DNA of 64,000 nt from Hirschia sp964342355 (GTDB lineage Bacteria > Pseudomonadota > Alphaproteobacteria > Caulobacterales > Hyphomonadaceae): assembly GCA_964342355.1 (NCBI GenBank), contig CAYFFG010000002.1:1-64000 (forward strand), given 5' to 3'. Positions 58,840 through 64,000 of the stretch are shown in pieces. A program made the position numbers and the translations under genes. The stretch's first letter is position 1. Each line of letters begins with the position of its first letter. A model generated the notes under the pieces. The model worked only from the letters and a program-made list of their open reading frames with translations, did no database searches and was not told the DNA's origin.

Positions 58840-61512
58840 TCAGTTCGCTAGAGCAGCTCTAACGGCCTCTAACGCGTCATTCGCCTTGGAACCATCAGGT
58901 CCGCCGGCCTGCGCCATGTCAGGACGACCGCCACCGCCTTTGCCGCCAACAGCCGCGCTCGCCACACGCACAAGATCAACAGCACTGATCTTGCTGGTCA
59001 GATCATCCGTCACACCGGTCGCGACAGCCGCCTTGCCGTCATTGACCGCCACAAATACAGCGACGCCTGACCCCAACTGTTTTTTAGCGTCATCAATCAG
59101 ACCACGCAGATCCTTGGCCGGCACGCCTTCAGCAACGCGCGCGATTAGCTTCACCCCGCCAATGTCTTCAGGACCTTCAGCAGCGCCAGCAGACGCCCCC
59201 ATGGCAAGCTTTTTCTTGACGTCAGACAGTTCATTTTCCAGCGCGCGTTTTTGGTCCTGCAGCGCAGCAACGCGTTTTGGCGCTTCGTTCAGTGTCGATT
59301 TAAGGGAGTCCGCAATCGTGCGAGCAATGTTGGCGCGGTCTTTGAAGAAATTCAGCGCATCCTGGCCTGTCACGGCTTCTATCCGGCGTACGCCTGCCGA
59401 CACGCCGCTTTCTGAGGTGATGGCGAACACTGCGATGTCGCCAGTGCGCGCAACATGCGTTCCGCCACATAATTCAACAGAATATGCTTTGCCGTCAGGC
59501 GCTGTTCCCATGGAAAGCACACGCACAACGTCGCCGTATTTTTCACCAAAGAGCGCCATTGCGCCTGCTTCGATCGCGTCATCAGGCGCCATTTCTTTGG
59601 TGCTGACCGCTTCGTTCTGGCGGATAATCGCATTCACCTGGGTCTCAACTTCGTCCATCTCGTCCTGCGTCATCGGACCAGAGTGAGAAAAGTCAAACCG
59701 CAGCTTGTCTTCTTCAACGAGCGAGCCTTTTTGCGCCACATGATCCCCAAGCACATTACGCAGCGCTTTATGCAGGATGTGTGTGGCCGAGTGGTTTGAA
59801 CGGATGCGATTACGGCGTGTCGCATCGGCCTGAAGGGTCGCTTTTTCACCCACACCGACATCGCCTTCGACGAGTTCGCCGATGTGGATGAAAACATCGC
59901 CCGCCCGCTTTTGCACATCGCTGACACAGAACCTCGCGCCGTTTGCAAAAGCAATCTCACCCTTGTCGCCAGCCTGACCACCGGACTCACCGTAAAATGG
60001 CGTTTTGTCGAAAACGATCTCTGCCGACTGGCCTTTAGAAAGCTTTTCCGTCGCCTCACCGTCTACAATGATGGCTTTTAATTCTGCGTCCCCGACGACG
60101 CCTTCATAACCGAGGAATTGGGTCGCGCCGACTTTATCGCGCACACGGAACCAGACTTCCGCAGCGCCAGTGTCGCCCGAGCCTTGCCAGTTTGCCTGCG
60201 ACTGAGCTTTTTGTTCCGCCATGGCGGCGTTGAAGCCATCTTCATCGACTGTCAGATTGCGTCCGCGCAGCACATCCTGTGTCAGATCGAGCGGGAAACC
60301 AAACGTGTCGTAGAGTTTAAACGCGGTTTCGCCTGGCAGGACATCACCTTCGGAAAATCCGTCAGTGGCTTCATCCAATAACGCCAGTCCGCGACCCAAC
60401 GTGCGCTGGAAACGGCCCTCTTCCTGCTCCAGCGCGCTTTCAATTGCCGCCTGTGCGCGGTTCAGTTCAGGGAAGGCTTTGCCCATTTCCCCCACCAGAG
60501 CTGGCGTCAGCTTGTGCATGAGCGGCTCGCGCGCGCCAAGAATATGCCCATGGCGCATGGCGCGGCGCATAATCCGGCGCAACACATATCCGCGGCCTTC
60601 ATTTGATGGCGTGACACCATCAGCAATCAGAAATGCTGACGAGCGCAAATGGTCTGCGATAACCCGCAAAGAGGCGATCGTATCGTCACTTGCCTTCAAG
60701 CCATATGTCTCTTCTTCAGCCGCAATCAGCTTTTGGAACAGGTCGATATCGTAATTATTGTGCACGCCCTGGAGCACCGCCGCCATGCGCTCAAGTCCCA
60801 TGCCTGTGTCAATCGACGGCTTCGGCAGGGATTTGCGCGTGCCGTCCGCCTGTTGATCAAACTGCATGAAGACGAGGTTCCAAATCTCGATGAACCTGTC
60901 ACCGTCCTCTTCAGGCGATCCTGGCGGTCCGCCCCAAACATCCGGGCCGTGGTCGTAAAAAATTTCCGAACATGGTCCGCATGGTCCAGTATCGCCCATG
61001 GACCAGAAATTGTCAGATGTTGAGATGCGAATGATTTTTTCGTCAGGCAAACCCGCAATCTTGCGCCAGAGAGTGGCTGCTTCTTCATCTTCGGAATAAA
61101 CAGTCACGAGCAGTTTGTCTTGCGGCAGGCCGAAAACCTTGGTCACCACATTCCAGGCATGGGAAATGGCTTCTTCTTTGAAATAGTCGCCGAAGGAAAA
61201 ATTCCCCAGCATCTCAAAGAAAGTGTGGTGGCGCGCTGTATATCCGACATTATCAAGGTCGTTGTGCTTGCCGCCAGCGCGCACGCATTTTTGCGATGAA
61301 GCCGCACGCGGCGAAAAAGGTGTTTCAGCGCCAGTGAAGATATTCTTGAATGGCACCATGCCCGCATTGACGAACAATAGTGTCGCATCCCCATGCGGAA
61401 CAAGCGGAGCGGACTGAACAACCTTGTGTCCCTGCTGGGAAAAATAGTCGAGGAACTGTTCACGTACGCTGTTCACGCTTGTGGATTGGGAAACAACAGC
61501 GTCATTCGCCAT
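58840..61512 (-). CDS. alaS: Alanyl-tRNA synthetase AlaS
   Basis: An 890-residue class II synthetase. The catalytic domain opens with FLDYFSQQGHKVVQSAPLVP and has the motif 2-type RHHTFFEMLGNFSFGDYFK. The editing domain carries the zinc-binding His motif HSATHILHKAL and CGGTH (LCGGTHVARTG), which clear Ser- and Gly-mischarged tRNA. The C-terminal C-Ala domain has GGKGGGGRPDMAQAGG. Length and motifs are complete. ATG 61512 follows a purine-rich GAGGAGCC stretch. Confidence 0.97.
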   Translation of the reverse strand: MANDAVVSQSTSVNSVREQFLDYFSQQGHKVVQSAPLVPHGDATLLFVNAGMVPFKNIFTGAETPFSPRAASSQKCVRAGGKHNDLDNVGYTARHHTFFEMLGNFSFGDYFKEEAISHAWNVVTKVFGLPQDKLLVTVYSEDEEAATLWRKIAGLPDEKIIRISTSDNFWSMGDTGPCGPCSEIFYDHGPDVWGGPPGSPEEDGDRFIEIWNLVFMQFDQQADGTRKSLPKPSIDTGMGLERMAAVLQGVHNNYDIDLFQKLIAAEEETYGLKASDDTIASLRVIADHLRSSAFLIADGVTPSNEGRGYVLRRIMRRAMRHGHILGAREPLMHKLTPALVGEMGKAFPELNRAQAAIESALEQEEGRFQRTLGRGLALLDEATDGFSEGDVLPGETAFKLYDTFGFPLDLTQDVLRGRNLTVDEDGFNAAMAEQKAQSQANWQGSGDTGAAEVWFRVRDKVGATQFLGYEGVVGDAELKAIIVDGEATEKLSKGQSAEIVFDKTPFYGESGGQAGDKGEIAFANGARFCVSDVQKRAGDVFIHIGELVEGDVGVGEKATLQADATRRNRIRSNHSATHILHKALRNVLGDHVAQKGSLVEEDKLRFDFSHSGPMTQDEMDEVETQVNAIIRQNEAVSTKEMAPDDAIEAGAMALFGEKYGDVVRVLSMGTAPDGKAYSVELCGGTHVARTGDIAVFAITSESGVSAGVRRIEAVTGQDALNFFKDRANIARTIADSLKSTLNEAPKRVAALQDQKRALENELSDVKKKLAMGASAGAAEGPEDIGGVKLIARVAEGVPAKDLRGLIDDAKKQLGSGVAVFVAVNDGKAAVATGVTDDLTSKISAVDLVRVASAAVGGKGGGGRPDMAQAGGPDGSKANDALEAVRAALAN

Positions 61513-61695
61513 GTTGAAGGCTCCTCTTCGCGGGACTTAAAGGCATGATCTTGCAAAATCGCGCCACCCAAATCAAATTCATACCGCGATATATAGATGT
61601 CACGCCGCCTCGCCAAGCGTTACATCGAAGAGATAAGCGACATGCGCGTAAATATGCGCATGTCGCTCTGATTATTCTCTGATTTTAGCGAAGAC

Positions 61696-62784
61696 TTAGC
61701 CTTCAGCGGCAGCGGAGTCTTCTCCGTCTCCGGATAATTGACCCGCCGCCAACATCTCTTCGGAGATTAAACCAGCATTCGCGCGAACAGCTGTTTCAAT
61801 CTCGTCCGCAATCGCAGGGTTTTCTTTCAGGAAGCGGCGCGCATTCTCACGTCCCTGCCCGATCCGGTCAGATCCATAAGAATACCAGGACCCCGCTTTT
61901 TCCACGACGCCGGCTTTAACGCCCAGATCAATCAGCTCACCTGTCTTGGAGACACCCTCTCCATAGATGATGTCAAACTCAACCTGACGGAATGGCGGGG
62001 CCACCTTGTTCTTGACCACTTTCACCCGGGTCTGGTTACCGATCACTTCGTCACGGTCTTTCAACGCGCCGATACGGCGTATGTCCAACCGCACAGACGA
62101 ATAGAATTTGAGCGCGTTACCGCCGGTTGTTGTCTCAGGCGAACCAAACATCACACCAATTTTCATCCGGATCTGGTTGATAAAGATCACCATACAGTTG
62201 GAGCGTGAAATCGACCCTGTCAGCTTGCGCAACGCCTGGCTCATTAACCGCGCCTGAAGGCCCGGCAGGCTGTCGCCCATCTCACCTTCCAGCTCAGCGC
62301 GTGGCGTCAGAGCCGCCACAGAGTCAATCACAAGCACATCCACAGCTCCGGACCGCACCAGCGTATCTGCAATCTCAAGCGCCTGCTCGCCAGTGTCCGG
62401 TTGAGACACAAGCAGATCATCCAGATCAACACCCAGCTTGCCCGCATAAACCGGGTCCAGCGCATGCTCTGCGTCCACAAACGCAGCCACACCGCCATTT
62501 TTCTGTGATTCAGCCAGACAATGCAGCGCCAGTGTGGTCTTACCGGAACTTTCAGGTCCGTAGATTTCGATAATGCGGCCCTTTGGCAAACCGCCAATAC
62601 CAAGTGCGATATCAAGGCCCAGCGAACCGGTGGAGACCGCCTCAATGTCTAAAGACGCATCCTCGCCCAAACGCATAATCGAGCCCTTGCCGAAATTGCG
62701 TTCAATCTGGCCCAGGGCGGTTTCAAGGGCTTTTTGCTTATCCATACCGGTATTTTCCACAAGCTGCAGGGAGGCGCGCGCCAT
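61696..62784 (-). CDS. recA: Recombinase RecA
   Basis: A 362-residue recombinase and SOS co-protease. Walker A is EIYGPESSGKTTLALH, the DNA-binding L1/L2 region includes FINQIRMKIGVMFGSPETTTGGNALKFY, and the C-terminal tail is acidic. ATG 62784 follows AAAGGAGA by 8 bases and gives the expected N-terminus; the frame stays open 27 codons upstream. A candidate SOS box lies about 95 bases upstream at 62879-62893. Confidence 0.98.
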   Translation of the reverse strand: MARASLQLVENTGMDKQKALETALGQIERNFGKGSIMRLGEDASLDIEAVSTGSLGLDIALGIGGLPKGRIIEIYGPESSGKTTLALHCLAESQKNGGVAAFVDAEHALDPVYAGKLGVDLDDLLVSQPDTGEQALEIADTLVRSGAVDVLVIDSVAALTPRAELEGEMGDSLPGLQARLMSQALRKLTGSISRSNCMVIFINQIRMKIGVMFGSPETTTGGNALKFYSSVRLDIRRIGALKDRDEVIGNQTRVKVVKNKVAPPFRQVEFDIIYGEGVSKTGELIDLGVKAGVVEKAGSWYSYGSDRIGQGRENARRFLKENPAIADEIETAVRANAGLISEEMLAAGQLSGDGEDSAAAEG

Positions 62785-62878
62785 ATCCGAATCTCCTTTT
62801 ATTTGTTGCACAAGGACCGCCGCCGAGCAACGCCCACAGCCCCTTGGGAATTTATTTTGTACCACAAATGTTTCACAA

Positions 62879-62893
62879 GAACAAATAGAGAAT
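62879..62893 (-). promoter_or_regulatory. Candidate alphaproteobacterial SOS (LexA) box for recA
   Basis: On the minus strand ATTC-TCTATTT-GTTC matches the alphaproteobacterial LexA consensus GTTC-N7-GTTC with one mismatch in the first half. It lies in the recA promoter region, the most expected site for such a box. Confidence 0.55.
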
Positions 62894-62924
62894 ATACAAT
62901 TTTTCAGAACAAACGATTTACCAC

Positions 62925-62963
62925 AAAAAAAACCCCGCTCCTGTCAAAAGAGCGGGGTTTTCA
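62925..62963 (-). terminator. Intrinsic terminator after cckA
   Basis: AACCCCGCTC (read on the minus strand, plus 62950-62959) and GAGCGGGGTT (plus 62931-62940) form 10-bp arms around a 9-base loop, followed on the minus strand by eight or nine T. It separates cckA from recA. Confidence 0.88.
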
Positions 62964-62987
62964 AATGCTTGCCGCAACGGGGTCGTT

Positions 62988-64000
62988 TTAAGCTGCTTCC
63001 GCCGCGTTCAATTCCTCTTTCACGCGTTCCGCCAGCTGGCGCAGCGTAAATGGTTTGGGTAGGAACGAAATTTCGCGTTCTTCATCCAATGTTTGCGCCA
63101 GATCGCGCTCTGCATATCCAGAGATAAACATGATCCGCGCGCCTTTCAGATAAGGCTTGGCCTCTTTTAACAGCGCCGGGCCGTCAATACCCGGCAACAC
63201 AACGTCAGAGATCAGAAGATCAATCTTGCCCGCATGGGCTTTGATAAGCTCAAGCGCTTCTTCTCCGTCGGCCGCCTCAACAACCTGATAGCCAAAGGTC
63301 GATAACAGGTGCGACGCCAGACCGCGCACGGCGTCCTCATCCTCAACCAGCATGATCCGGCCACGGCCGGCAAGGTCAGCCGGACGCCCTTTCTCAGCCA
63401 TTTCAGACGCGGCCGCGACTGCCTCGGCGTCCATAGCAGATTTTTCAGCAGATTTTTCGGCCTGCTCTTTTTCTTCTGGCTTAGGTGAGTAAGCAGGCAT
63501 GAAGATCTTGAACGTCGTGCCCTGGCCCACCTTAGAGACCGGATAGACATAACCGCCAGACTGTTTGACGATCCCGTAAACCGAGGCCAGACCCAGACCG
63601 GTGCCTTTGCCTGTTTCCTTGGTGGTAAAGAAGGGCTGGAAGATCTGATCGACAAGTTCCGGCGGAATGCCCGTACCGTTGTCGATCACTTCGATCAACA
63701 GATAGTCACCTTCCTGCACATGGTTGAACCCGTCTTTACGCGCAGACGCCGCATCCGCACGCGATGTTTTCACGATCAGCTCGCCGCCGCCGTTCTTCTC
63801 CAGCATGGCGTCCCGCGCATTCGTACACAGGTTGGTCAGCGCTGTTTCCAGCTGACCGCGGTCGGCTCGAATCTGTGGCAGGTCACGCCCATGCACAATG
63901 TCCAGCTTGATACGCTCGTCGATGATCTGGCGCAGCAGCACATAATAGCTGGACAACATTTCAGACGGGTCCAGCACTTCCTGACGGAAAGTCTGTTTAC
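62988..64000 (-). CDS. cckA: Hybrid sensor kinase CckA, C-terminal part (truncated by window edge)
   Basis: The 3' 337 codons of a hybrid histidine kinase, open to the window edge; the first visible residues KQTFRQEVLD correspond to the end of the dimerisation/H-box region. The ATPase domain has the N-box TNLCTNARDAM, G1 EVIDNGTGIPPE and G2 TGKGTGLGLASVYG. A linker rich in Glu/Lys/Ala leads to a complete receiver with Glu-Asp-Glu-Asp, phospho-acceptor Asp in LLISDVVLPG and switch Lys in FLPKPF. This order and sequence match CckA, which phosphorylates CtrA through ChpT in Caulobacter. The PAS and transmembrane part lies beyond the window. ChpT is not visible. Confidence 0.93.
   Translation of the reverse strand, partial: KQTFRQEVLDPSEMLSSYYVLLRQIIDERIKLDIVHGRDLPQIRADRGQLETALTNLCTNARDAMLEKNGGGELIVKTSRADAASARKDGFNHVQEGDYLLIEVIDNGTGIPPELVDQIFQPFFTTKETGKGTGLGLASVYGIVKQSGGYVYPVSKVGQGTTFKIFMPAYSPKPEEKEQAEKSAEKSAMDAEAVAAASEMAEKGRPADLAGRGRIMLVEDEDAVRGLASHLLSTFGYQVVEAADGEEALELIKAHAGKIDLLISDVVLPGIDGPALLKEAKPYLKGARIMFISGYAERDLAQTLDEEREISFLPKPFTLRQLAERVKEELNAAEAA

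Noticed and set aside
1..64000. CRISPR arrays, prophage, insertion sequences, tRNA or rRNA genes
   Set aside because: No regularly spaced repeats, integrase or transposase genes, or tRNA/rRNA-like sequences were seen anywhere in the window.

Overview
This is a chromosomal segment of an alphaproteobacterium of the Caulobacter/Hyphomonas/Maricaulis type (Caulobacterales in the broad sense). I infer this from family content, not a database search. The flagellar cluster follows the Caulobacter order (fliF-fliG-flbE-fliN-flbD-flhA). The window also carries three core parts of the CtrA cell-cycle circuit: sciP (17595-17867), ctrA (34686-35390) and the C-terminal part of cckA at the right edge (62988-64000). 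I see no phage, transposon, CRISPR array, rRNA or tRNA.

Layout. 1-10 kb holds mixed housekeeping and membrane genes: a GNAT-type acetyltransferase, a YitT protein, an exported glutathione peroxidase, mnmA, a single-domain response regulator, a TIR protein with a transmembrane segment and an exported domain, a PhoH ATPase, a Na+/Ca2+ exchanger-family transporter and a DUF2189 protein. 10-27 kb is the flagellar block. flgK-flgL run leftward and fliK-flgD-flgE rightward from a shared intergenic region with two divergent sigma-54 type promoters. sciP follows, then the fliF-fliG-flbE-fliN-flbD-flhA-flhF-flhG run. flbD encodes the sigma-54 activator expected to drive the hook and hook-filament promoters. 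27-32.5 kb holds a GGDEF-EAL protein and two tandem family-VIII-like serine hydrolases, one cytoplasmic and one a lipoprotein. 32.5-35.5 kb holds fliI-fliJ, divergent from ctrA across a region dense in GANTC and TTAA motifs.

35-64 kb is mostly core metabolism and information processing: a MarR regulator, priA, carB-greA-ELM1, a zinc-type CDF exporter, trxB, a LysR regulator, dps, an aspartate aminotransferase, uvrC, a pirin, a TonB-dependent receptor, alaS, recA and cckA. Among these lie three orphan receiver proteins with the same arginine-rich tail (39869-40384, 51749-52285, 52790-53299). One of them has lost the phospho-acceptor Asp, the acidic pocket and the switch Lys. A structured, terminated small RNA gene with anti-Shine-Dalgarno motifs is predicted at 49670-49784.

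One assembly problem matters. The 100-N gap in flgK (12188-12287) is flanked by an exact 55-bp duplication. Removing the gap and one copy restores one open flgK of 713 codons, so the apparent break is almost certainly an artefact.
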